6,189 bases of DNA, taken from positions 1 to 6,189 of the forward strand of contig SLIW01000194.1 in assembly GCA_007135435.1 (NCBI GenBank). Direction: 5' to 3'. How positions within the stretch are numbered: the stretch's first letter is position 1; the number at the start of each line of letters is the position of its first letter. Below are positions 1 through 5,249 of this stretch, one piece after another. The notes beneath the pieces are model-generated. The model made no database searches. It was not told the DNA's origin and was given only the letters and a program-made list of their open reading frames with translations. This stretch comes from Natronomonas sp. GTDB lineage: Archaea > Halobacteriota > Halobacteria > Halobacteriales > Haloarculaceae. The position numbers and the translations under genes are program-made.

Positions 1-90
1 CACCGTCACCGCCTCCTGCACTGTCACCGCCTCCTGCACCGTCACCGCCTCCTGCACCGTCACCGCCTCCTGCATCGTCACCCCCTCCCG
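1..90. repeat. 18-bp tandem repeat, five visible copies
   Basis: Five consecutive 18-bp units of the form CACCGTCACCGCCTCCTG start at position 1. The second copy has one change (ACTG for ACCG) and the fifth (73-90) has diverged at several positions. The array continues past the left edge, so the copy number is unknown. Eighteen is a multiple of three, so copy-number change would keep reading frames intact. In the favoured minus-strand frame each unit codes for one Gly-Gly-Gly-Asp-Gly-Ala hexapeptide. The near identity of copies 1, 3 and 4 at nucleotide level suggests recent slippage or unequal crossing-over. Confidence 0.9.
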
Positions 91-139
91 TACCCCCTCC
101 CTCGCTTCCCGAGGGGGACGACTGTGCCTGATCCGTCAT
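1..139 (-). CDS. Partial gene, N-terminal 46 codons of an unidentified protein with a Gly/Asp-rich repeat tract
   Basis: Function is not recognisable. The reading frame opens at ATG (139-137) and runs off the left edge without a stop. It begins M-T-D-Q-A-Q-S-S-P-S-G-S-E, a Ser/Gln/Asp-rich opening common in haloarchaeal proteins. From about residue 14 it becomes a low-complexity tract of G-G-G-D-G-A hexapeptides, with small variants (GGGDDA, GGGDSA), coded by the 18-bp tandem repeat at 1-90. Such acidic glycine tracts are usually disordered linkers or solubility tails. The start is favoured because a TATA-like element lies about 25 bases upstream at 161-168, as expected of a leaderless haloarchaeal transcript. 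A competing start is ATG 75-73, preceded by a purine-rich GGAGGGGGTGA, which would read Q-E-A-V-T-V repeats in another frame. The opposite strand is also open here and reads Pro-rich repeats. The frame given best matches haloarchaeal composition, but the downstream domain needed to name the gene lies outside the window. Confidence 0.6.
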   Translation of the reverse strand, partial: MTDQAQSSPSGSEGGGTGGGDDAGGGDGAGGGDGAGGGDSAGGGDG

Positions 140-160
140 GTGCCGCCGTACGGAAGGGAG

Positions 161-168
161 TACTAAAA
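161..168 (-). promoter_or_regulatory. TATA-like element for the left-edge minus-strand gene
   Basis: On the minus strand the sequence reads TTTTAGTA within an otherwise GC-rich region. Its centre is about 25 bases upstream of the ATG at 139-137. That is the usual distance from an archaeal TATA box to the transcription start, so a leaderless transcript starting at or next to the ATG is plausible. A G-rich stretch (GGCGGGTG) just upstream could be part of a BRE, though it lacks the usual purine-A character. Confidence 0.5.
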
Positions 169-529
169 CACCCGCCACTGCGGTTGGCTCTGGGGCTCTC
201 GACGCCTGTCGCCTCGACGCTGGTCGTCAGCTCCGATCCATCGACAGTCAAACTCGAATGGTGGCATCGATCCGCCAGTAATTCGACACCACACGACGCG
301 CCAGGGGCGCTCAGCGACGCCGGAGAAGCCAGGTGAGGCACGAGAGCACATCCGGGACGGTGACGACGAGGGGAGCGTCAGCACACCCGTGGGGCGTACG
401 CGGCGGGCCTGGACGGCGGGCAACCTGCAGACGGAGGCCGAGTCGAAGGTGCGAGTCGAATCTCAGACGGGGATCGGTCGATGAACCGAACCCGCCTGGC
501 CCCCAACGCTGTATACGCTGGAACGCATA

Positions 530-568
530 GAGGGGGCGTGGAAAGCGTCACGAGGACCACGCTCCCTC
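530..568 (+). promoter_or_regulatory. Stem-loop upstream of the glycerophosphotransferase gene
   Basis: Bases 530-541 can pair with 557-568 around a 15-base loop. As RNA on the plus strand this is a continuous 12-bp stem with one G-U wobble (535 with 563) and mostly G-C pairs. It lies 34 bases before the ATG at 603. It could be a leader structure, an operator dyad or a terminator of some upstream transcript. No T-run follows it. The pairing is visible in the sequence; the role is not. Confidence 0.4.
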
Positions 569-602
569 GATACGGACGATTCGCCGCCGACGCGAGGCTC
601 AG

Positions 603-1784
603 ATGAGCGCCCGCATCGCCCCGCTCGACGTCGCGTTCCTTCTCAGCTGTGCGCTGCACGCGGTCGTGAAGCGGCTATCGCGGCTGTGGGAGCGCGACGA
701 GACACTCTGGGTGTTCGGCGCCAGGGGAGGTGAGGCGTTCGTCGACAACGCGAAGTACCTCTACCTCCACGCGCAGACCCGCCACGAAGTTCGCCCGGTC
801 TGGCTGACCCGAGATCGCGAAGTCGTCGCCGAGCTGGACCAGCAGGGATTCGAGGCGTACCACGCGCGCTCGCTCCGCGGGGTGGCCGTCTCGCTCCGCG
901 CCGGCATCGTCTTCGTGACCCATGGGCTCGGGGACGTGAACCTGCCGTGTGCGGGCGGGGCGACCGCGGTCAACCTCTGGCACGGGATCCCGCTGAAACG
1001 CGTCGGCTGGGACGCGGAACGCTCGAAGATGCCGCTTCCGCTCCGGCTGGCGTACGAGTACCTCGACCGGGAGGTCGACCACCTCACCGTGACGAGCGAC
1101 GCCGTGGTCGACCCCCTCGCGTCGGGGCTCCGCGTCGAACCCGACCGGATGTTCGTCTCCGGGTACCCCCGGAACGACGTGCTCTCCGAGGACGTCCCCG
1201 GAATGGGGATCGGCACCGACACCACGACGATCCGTCGCGTTAGACGGCTCGCGGCTCGCGGTCGAGTGATCGTCTACCTACCGACGTTCCGCGAGTTCAC
1301 GGAGGAGGCCGTCGACGACGCCATCGACTTCGCCGAACTCGACGCGTTCCTCGCCGCGCGGGACGCGTACTTTCTGATCAAGGCGCACCCGAAGGAACGA
1401 CTTACCGTCGACGAATCGTCGCTCTCGCGCGTCGTCACTCTCCCGCCGCACGTCGACGTGTACCCGTTGTTGCGTCACACGGACGTTCTCCTCACCGATT
1501 ACTCCTCGATCCTGTTCGACTACCTCCTTACCGACGGGCGCCTCGTGTTCTACCCGTACGACCTCGAACGGTACCGGGCGGTCCGAACGTTCTACTTCGA
1601 GTACGACGACGTTACTCCCGGTCCCGTGGCCCGCACGTTCGAAGAGCTGCTCGATGCGCTCGCGGCGTCACTCGAGGGGACCGACGAGTTCGGCGACGAG
1701 CGACGAGCCGTCCGCGAGCGGTTCTTCGCTCACCCACCCGGCGGAGCGGCAGCGCGGGTGTTCGACCGCTTCGCAGGTCGGTAG
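603..1784 (+). CDS. CDP-glycerol glycerophosphotransferase family protein
   Basis: The 393-residue product has the hallmarks of the Glyphos_transf (TagF/TagB-like) family. These enzymes move glycerol phosphate, or a related polyol phosphate, from a CDP donor onto a lipid-linked or polymeric acceptor at the cytoplasmic membrane face. Visible motifs in order: W-H-G-I-P-L-K-R-V-G at 126-135, G-Y-P-R-N-D at 187-192, Y-L-P-T-F-R-E at 225-231, K-A-H-P at 260-263 and L-T-D-Y-S-S-I-L-F-D-Y at 297-307, followed by Y-P-Y-D-L-E-R-Y. His127 (HG) and His262 (HP) match the two family catalytic histidines. No transmembrane segment is evident; the hydrophobic N-terminal stretch (about 9-23) could help membrane association. 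The length suits a single catalytic domain without the extra N-terminal region of large bacterial TagF. The ATG is supported by GAGG five bases upstream. Substrate is inferred: glycerol, ribitol or another polyol phosphate are all possible. No partner overlaps it; the phosphodiesterase gene starts about 240 bases downstream. Confidence 0.88.
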   Translation: MSARIAPLDVAFLLSCALHAVVKRLSRLWERDETLWVFGARGGEAFVDNAKYLYLHAQTRHEVRPVWLTRDREVVAELDQQGFEAYHARSLRGVAVSLRAGIVFVTHGLGDVNLPCAGGATAVNLWHGIPLKRVGWDAERSKMPLPLRLAYEYLDREVDHLTVTSDAVVDPLASGLRVEPDRMFVSGYPRNDVLSEDVPGMGIGTDTTTIRRVRRLAARGRVIVYLPTFREFTEEAVDDAIDFAELDAFLAARDAYFLIKAHPKERLTVDESSLSRVVTLPPHVDVYPLLRHTDVLLTDYSSILFDYLLTDGRLVFYPYDLERYRAVRTFYFEYDDVTPGPVARTFEELLDALAASLEGTDEFGDERRAVRERFFAHPPGGAAARVFDRFAGR

Positions 1785-1831
1785 GCTCGAGGACCTGTTC
1801 GAGAGCGCCGATCGGGAACGTGCCGCCCAGC

Positions 1832-1855
1832 GGCCGGAGATATCGCACGTCGGCC
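1832..1855 (+). terminator. Possible terminator hairpin after the glycerophosphotransferase gene
   Basis: GGCCG (1832-1836) can pair with CGGCC (1851-1855) around a 14-base loop, and an AT-rich tract (TATTATATATA) follows directly. A short GC stem followed by AT-rich DNA could stop transcription, but the stem is only 5 bp. The AT tract also looks like a promoter element, so this is a weak call. Confidence 0.2.
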
Positions 1856-1890
1856 TATTATATATAAACATCCGATTACCTATATATTCC
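1856..1890 (+). promoter_or_regulatory. AT-rich promoter region upstream of the phosphodiesterase gene
   Basis: This is one of only two strongly AT-rich patches in the window. It has two TATA-like cores, TTATATATAAA at about 1858-1868 and CTATATATT at about 1880-1888. Start sites some 25 bases downstream would fall near 1890 and 1911, leaving leaders of about 115-140 bases before the ATG at 2028. The first core also reads TTTATATATAA on the minus strand, but no minus-strand gene lies to its left, so plus-strand use is favoured. Confidence 0.55.
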
Positions 1891-1897
1891 AAATAGA

Positions 1898-1909
1898 ACC
1901 ATTAATGGT
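1898..1909. promoter_or_regulatory. Perfect 12-bp palindrome, candidate operator
   Basis: ACCATTAATGGT is a perfect palindrome 9 bases past the second TATA-like core, around the predicted transcription start. That is where archaeal repressors commonly bind. It also contains an ATG (1905) that opens only a five-codon frame (M-V-P-L-A, stop). The palindrome is directly visible; operator function is inferred from position. Confidence 0.35.
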
Positions 1910-2027
1910 CCCCCTCGCGTAGGGTCATCCTAACCGGCGCCACCGACGTGGCTCACGACCCCGGACGTCGAACTCGTCGTGGGTGCCGTACCTGTACGCA
2001 CGGACCGGACGAGGGACCCGACCCACG

Positions 2028-2960
2028 ATGGCCAACTCACTCGACGACGGAGACGAGATCGGAACGAGACGGGCCGCCGACGCGCCGTCGACGATCGCCC
2101 ACCGTGGATTCGCGTACGCCTACCCCGAGAACACCCTCGGCGCCTTCAGGGAGGCCGTGACCGTCGATCCCGGCCTGGAGACGCTCGAGATCGACGTCAG
2201 ACAGTCAGCCGACGGCGAACTCTTCGTGTTCCACGACGACACGTTGGGCCGGCTCACCGACGCGCCGGCCGACGTGCGCGATCGGCCGGTGTGGGAACTC
2301 CCCTTCGAGACGATCCGATCGTTCGAGGTCCTCGGGACCGACGAGCGCGTTCCACGACTCTCGGAGGTCCTCGAGGCCGTCCCGTCGGACGTGCGGCTCA
2401 ACGTCGAGTTCAAGAACCCCGGGCGGGGAGACGTCCGCTTCGCGGAGAACCTCCCGTCGAGCGCGCGCGAGGCAGCCCGCGATCGCTGGCTGGAGTTCGC
2501 CGGACGGGTCGTCGACGTCCTGGCGGAGTACCCCCACGAGGTCCTCGTCTCGTCGTTCTTCGAGGGCGCCATCGCGGCGATGCGCGACGTCGACCCGACG
2601 GTGCCCGTCGCGTGGATCTTCTACGAGTCGGTCGCCGACGGGTTCGAGGTCGCCGGTCGCTACGACTGCGAGGCGATCCACCCGCCCCTGAGCATGCTCT
2701 CGGGGACGACACTCTTCAACGAGGAGTACACGGGCCGAGAACCCTACGAGGAGGTCGACGTCCTGGCGATCGCCGACGACGAGGGTCGCGAGGTGAACGC
2801 GTGGACGGTCGACACCTGGCACCAGGCGGCCGAACTCCGCCGCGTCGGCGTCGACGGGATGCTCGTCGACTACCCGCGGCTGCTCGAGTACGGAACGGCC
2901 GATTCCGGTCGAGTCGCAACCGCGCACGGACGACGACCCCCGTCGCAGGCGTCCAAGTGA
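2028..2960 (+). CDS. Glycerophosphodiester phosphodiesterase (GDPD family, cytoplasmic)
   Basis: The 310-residue product is a GDPD-type TIM-barrel phosphodiesterase. The family hydrolyses glycerophosphodiesters to glycerol phosphate and an alcohol, in phospholipid turnover or degradation of glycerophosphate polymers. Motifs: I-A-H-R-G-F at 23-28 with P-E-N-T at 33-36; E-I-D-V-R at 54-58; D-G-E-L-F-V-F-H-D-D-T-L at 62-73; N-V-E-F-K at 125-129; and near the C-terminus the family's V-N-A-W-T-V-D and G-V-D-G-M-L-V-D-Y-P. His25 and His69 fit the general acid/base pair, and Glu54, Asp56 and Glu127 the metal ligands. No signal peptide or membrane segment is seen, so it should act inside the cell, as UgpQ does. 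The ATG at 2028 is preferred; a GTG at 1983 would add 15 residues but has no visible ribosome site. The start has only a distant GAGGG upstream. It lies between a glycerophosphotransferase and a nucleotidyltransferase-phosphatase, which favours a role in glycerophosphate metabolism. The exact substrate is unknown. Confidence 0.9.
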   Translation: MANSLDDGDEIGTRRAADAPSTIAHRGFAYAYPENTLGAFREAVTVDPGLETLEIDVRQSADGELFVFHDDTLGRLTDAPADVRDRPVWELPFETIRSFEVLGTDERVPRLSEVLEAVPSDVRLNVEFKNPGRGDVRFAENLPSSAREAARDRWLEFAGRVVDVLAEYPHEVLVSSFFEGAIAAMRDVDPTVPVAWIFYESVADGFEVAGRYDCEAIHPPLSMLSGTTLFNEEYTGREPYEEVDVLAIADDEGREVNAWTVDTWHQAAELRRVGVDGMLVDYPRLLEYGTADSGRVATAHGRRPPSQASK

Positions 2961-3015
2961 CAAGCGCGTCGTCACCACAGGCGGCGAACTGGTCCGTACG
3001 TGTGAGCAAGATGAT

Positions 3016-3046
3016 CCATATGGGATATTTATATCTCACAGATATC
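3016..3046 (+). promoter_or_regulatory. Promoter with overlapping GATAT dyads upstream of the nucleotidyltransferase-phosphatase gene
   Basis: The second strongly AT-rich patch. A TATA-like TTTATA at 3028-3033 is embedded in nested symmetries: CCATATGG (3016-3023, perfect palindrome), GATAT-TT-ATATC (3024-3035), and ATATCT-CAC-AGATAT (3031-3045). GATAT thus occurs three times in alternating orientation. A longer-range TGTGAG (3001-3006) and CTCACA (3035-3040) inverted pair flanks the element. A start site would fall near 3055-3060, about 90 bases before the ATG at 3149. The symmetries are seen directly; regulator binding is inferred. Confidence 0.5.
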
Positions 3047-3110
3047 ACGATTTCGTACGGCGATTGTTGAGATTCCCGTCGGTCTCGGCCCCGATTTGCC
3101 AGATCTCGAG

Positions 3111-3120
3111 TAACTCTTTT
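3111..3120 (+). promoter_or_regulatory. Possible second, near-leaderless promoter element
   Basis: TAACTCTTTT lies about 30 bases before the ATG at 3149. No Shine-Dalgarno-like sequence precedes that ATG, which fits a leaderless or near-leaderless transcript. The element is a poor match to a TATA box, so this competes weakly with the upstream promoter at 3016-3046. It might instead be a T-rich termination signal for the phosphodiesterase transcript. Confidence 0.25.
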
Positions 3121-3148
3121 CTGACGCAGCGTTGGACGTGGCGTCGCG

Positions 3149-4705
3149 ATGAACGCTGCTATCCTGGCCGCTGGAATCGGCTCCCGTCTCCGCCCGATCA
3201 CGATCGACCGGCCGAAGGGATGTATCACCGTCGACGGGACGCCGATCCTCGCCCACCAGTTGCGGTCGTACGACGACGCGGGAATCGATCGGGTGTACGT
3301 CGTCGCCGGCTACCGAGCCGACGCGGTCCGGGAGGTGTGCGCTGGGGTCGACGGCCGACGCGACGGGTTCGAGGTGATCGTCCGCGAGAACGAGGCGTTC
3401 GCCAACACGGACAACCTCTACTCGCTCTACCAGCTCCGGGACGACCTCGCCGGCGAGCCGTTCGTCCTGAGCAACGGGGACGTGGTGTACGACCCGGAAG
3501 CGCTCGACCGGTTGCTCTCGGCGCCGTCGGCCGACGCGATCGCGTGCGACACCTCGACGTACGCCGAGGAGGCGATGAAGCTCAGCCTCGACGAAACGGG
3601 GCGTGTCAGGCACCTCTCGAAGGGGATCGATCGCGAGGACGCGGCCGCCGTCGGGATCGACGTCTATCGGTTCTCGGCGGCCGTGTCGCGACGGCTGTTC
3701 GATCGAATCGAGCGGTCGATCGAGATCGAGGGGAACTACTCGAACTGGACCGAGAGCGTCATTGACGACCTCGCGGGTCACGGGCGGTGCGCGTTCGAGC
3801 CCGTCGACGTCGCGGGGTGCCGGTGGGTCGAGATCGACGACACCGAGGACCTGCTGGCCGCCGACCGCACGTTCTCGTCGATCGGCGATCTGAGCGAGAA
3901 CCGGGCCGCGTTCTTCGATCTCGACGGGACCATCTATCTGGACGACGTGCTGACCGAAGGGGCGGCGGAGGTGATCGAAGCGCTCCGCGCCGTCGGAACG
4001 GACGTCTACTTTCTCTCGAACAACTCCTCGGCGTGGAAGACCGACTACACGGAGAAACTCGACCGCCTCGGCGTCCCCGCCGAGCCGGACGACGTCGTCC
4101 TCTCGACCGATAGCGTGATCGACTACCTCGAGCGCCAGGGGATGCGTGAGCTGTACGTCGTCGGGACGGCGGCGATGCGCGGGGCGATGCGCGACCGCGG
4201 CTTCGAGGTCGAGGCCGCCGATCCCGCGGCCGTCGTCGTGGCCTTCGACACGGAGCTCACCTACGAGAAGGTGCGCGAGGCGACGCTCGCCGTCCGGGAG
4301 GGCGCCGAGTTCCTCCTGGCGCACCCCGACGTCGTCTGTCCGACTGCCCGCGGGATGGTCCCCGACTGCGGATCGATCGGCAAGCTGGTCGAGACGGCGT
4401 CCGGACGTGAACCCGACGCGGTCTTCGGCAAGCCGAACGAGTCGATGCTCGCGCCGGTCCTCGAGGCCCGCGGGCTGGGCCCTGAGGAGATCGTCGTCGT
4501 CGGCGACCGGCTCGAGACGGAGATCCAGCTGGCCGACCGGCTCGGCTGTGACTCGGTGTGCGTCCTCACCGGCGCCACGGACAGGGCGGCGATCGAGGCG
4601 TCGCCGTTCCAGCCAAATCTCGTCGTCGAGAGCGTCGGCGACCTCATCACGGAGGGGTTCGTCACGCCTGCCCCAGGGCGTAAGCCACGCGAGAGCGGCC
4701 GTTGA
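3149..4705 (+). CDS. Bifunctional LicC-like nucleotidyltransferase / NagD-like HAD phosphatase
   Basis: One 518-residue frame holds two complete enzyme domains. Residues 1-242 are a nucleotidyltransferase: L-A-A-G-I-G-S-R-L-R-P at 6-16, R-P-K at 21-23, S-N-G-D-V at 108-112 (Asp111 a likely metal ligand) and W-V-E-I-D-D at 226-231. N-T-D-N-L-Y-S-L-Y at 86-94 resembles phosphocholine cytidylyltransferases of the LicC type, which suggests CTP and a small phosphoalcohol as substrates. Residues 251-502 are a HAD IIA (NagD/glycerol-phosphatase-like) domain: D-L-D-G-T at 257-261, S-N-N-S-S at 290-294, G-K-P-N at 427-430 (Lys428) and V-G-D-R-L-E-T-E at 451-458. The last motif ends in Glu where Asp is usual. 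The domains join with little linker (about 243-250) and no stop or frameshift, so the fusion looks genuine. The protein should be cytoplasmic. The start fits the family N-terminus exactly. Beside a CDP-glycerol-type transferase, it plausibly makes or controls a CDP-activated polyol. Which phosphate the HAD domain removes is unknown. Confidence 0.82.
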   Translation: MNAAILAAGIGSRLRPITIDRPKGCITVDGTPILAHQLRSYDDAGIDRVYVVAGYRADAVREVCAGVDGRRDGFEVIVRENEAFANTDNLYSLYQLRDDLAGEPFVLSNGDVVYDPEALDRLLSAPSADAIACDTSTYAEEAMKLSLDETGRVRHLSKGIDREDAAAVGIDVYRFSAAVSRRLFDRIERSIEIEGNYSNWTESVIDDLAGHGRCAFEPVDVAGCRWVEIDDTEDLLAADRTFSSIGDLSENRAAFFDLDGTIYLDDVLTEGAAEVIEALRAVGTDVYFLSNNSSAWKTDYTEKLDRLGVPAEPDDVVLSTDSVIDYLERQGMRELYVVGTAAMRGAMRDRGFEVEAADPAAVVVAFDTELTYEKVREATLAVREGAEFLLAHPDVVCPTARGMVPDCGSIGKLVETASGREPDAVFGKPNESMLAPVLEARGLGPEEIVVVGDRLETEIQLADRLGCDSVCVLTGATDRAAIEASPFQPNLVVESVGDLITEGFVTPAPGRKPRESGR

Positions 4706-4723
4706 CTCGGTCTCCGGCCGCTC
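4693..4723. terminator. Hairpin spanning the ends of the converging genes
   Basis: GAGCGGCCG (4693-4701) pairs perfectly with CGGCCGCTC (4715-4723) around a 13-base loop, giving a 9-bp almost all-GC stem. It covers the last codons and stop of the nucleotidyltransferase-phosphatase gene and two bases of the stop codon of the opposing regulator gene. Its symmetry means it forms in transcripts from either side. No T-run follows on either strand, and archaeal termination normally relies on T-rich sequence, so a bidirectional terminator or 3'-end stabiliser is possible but unproven. Confidence 0.4.
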
Positions 4724-5243
4724 ATCCCTCGCTCTCGTGGAGGCTCTCGAGGATCTCCGGGTCGGTCCGGAACTTCAGGACGTTGTGGACGATCGAGTTC
4801 CGCAGGTTGTCGACGATCTCGCCGTGGTGCTTGTAGAACTCGTGGATCCACCGCGACTGCGAGACGCGGTCGGGGAACATCATCACCGCCTTCCACTGGT
4901 ACTCGCCGTCGGACAGGAAGTAGAACAGCGTGTTCGGCGAGTCGCGGATGTACTCCATCGCCGGCCGCCACCCCTCCGCGAAGTGCTCCGGGTTGAACTT
5001 GAACTCGAAGAGGGCGAAGTGGAAGTACTCCTCGTTGGGGATGATCGCCTCCCGGAAGACGCCCTCCTCGCGCATGCCCCGGATCGACTCCGAGACGGTG
5101 ACGTGCGAGACGTCGATGCCGTACTTCTCCTCGAGGATCCGCGCGAGGTCCCGCGAGGAGAGCTGCGGGTCACGCGAGAGCTCGCGGAGGACCAGCACGT
5201 CGCGTTCCTTGAAGGTCCACTCGGGTGCGTCGCGCGATGCCAT
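4722..5243 (-). CDS. Lrp/AsnC-like winged-helix transcriptional regulator
   Basis: The 173-residue product has the two-part layout of Lrp/AsnC-type archaeal regulators. Residues about 11-63 form a winged helix-turn-helix: F-K-E-R-D-V-L-V-L-R-E-L, then L-S-S-R-D-L-A-R-I-L, and a recognition region around V-S-H-V-T-V-S-E-S-I-R-G-M. Residues about 70-165 read as strand-helix-strand-strand-helix-strand, matching the ferredoxin-like RAM ligand-sensing domain. That domain is rich in aromatic residues (F-H-F-A-L-F-E-F-K-F; F-Y-F-L; Q-W-K), suggesting a hydrophobic ligand pocket. The assignment rests on this layout; sequence similarity to named Lrp proteins is not obvious by eye. It follows the alpha/beta hydrolase gene by only six bases on the same strand, so the two are almost certainly cotranscribed and probably translationally coupled. 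GGGGAG lies about 11 bases before the ATG, inside the hydrolase gene. The likely role is control of this operon in response to a hydrolase substrate or product; that is inference. Confidence 0.72.
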   Translation of the reverse strand: MASRDAPEWTFKERDVLVLRELSRDPQLSSRDLARILEEKYGIDVSHVTVSESIRGMREEGVFREAIIPNEEYFHFALFEFKFNPEHFAEGWRPAMEYIRDSPNTLFYFLSDGEYQWKAVMMFPDRVSQSRWIHEFYKHHGEIVDNLRNSIVHNVLKFRTDPEILESLHESEG

Positions 5244-5249
5244 GGCCGG

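Larger units (their letters stand above)
140..602. other. Region without a convincing gene between divergent genes
   Basis: About 460 bases separate the left-edge minus-strand gene from the glycerophosphotransferase gene. Several frames are open here, but their translations are rich in Arg, Ser, Pro and Cys and poor in Asp and Glu, unlike the acidic neighbours, and they overlap each other on both strands. I read them as chance open frames in GC-rich DNA. The region holds the minus-strand TATA-like element near 161-168, a small direct repeat (CGAGTCGAA twice, around 438-459), an isolated TATA-like GTATAC at 511-516 and a stem-loop at 530-568. No tRNA-like or transposase-like sequence was seen. 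A badly decayed gene cannot be excluded. Confidence 0.55.

Noticed and set aside
1..90. CRISPR array at the left edge
   Set aside because: The 18-bp units abut with no unique spacers. This is a simple coding-type tandem repeat.
124..530. Overlapping plus-strand open frames at 124-336 and 333-530
   Set aside because: Their products are rich in Arg, Ser and Pro, with no recognisable motif and no ribosome site, and minus-strand frames overlap them. They look like chance open frames in GC-rich DNA.
597..608. GCTCA-GA-TGAGC dyad over the start codon of the glycerophosphotransferase gene
   Set aside because: A two-base loop cannot form a stable hairpin, and the arms are only 5 bp, so it is likely chance.
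1944..1970. CGACGT/ACGTCG dyad in the phosphodiesterase leader
   Set aside because: Six-base GC-rich arms of this kind are frequent by chance in this composition, and the dyad competes with a better stem at 1951-1984.
1979..3070. A 363-codon plus-strand frame overlapping the phosphodiesterase gene
   Set aside because: It is the shifted shadow of a clear GDPD gene; its product is extremely Arg-rich with no family motifs.
3064..3148. Upstream extension of coding sequence before the fusion gene
   Set aside because: The open frame here starts at TTG, is in a different frame from the gene and has no motif. The nucleotidyltransferase N-terminus begins naturally at the ATG at 3149.
3029..4324. A 431-codon minus-strand frame opposite the fusion gene
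   Set aside because: It is antisense to a gene with complete catalytic motifs, and long open antisense frames are common in such GC-rich coding DNA. Its product shows no recognisable domain.
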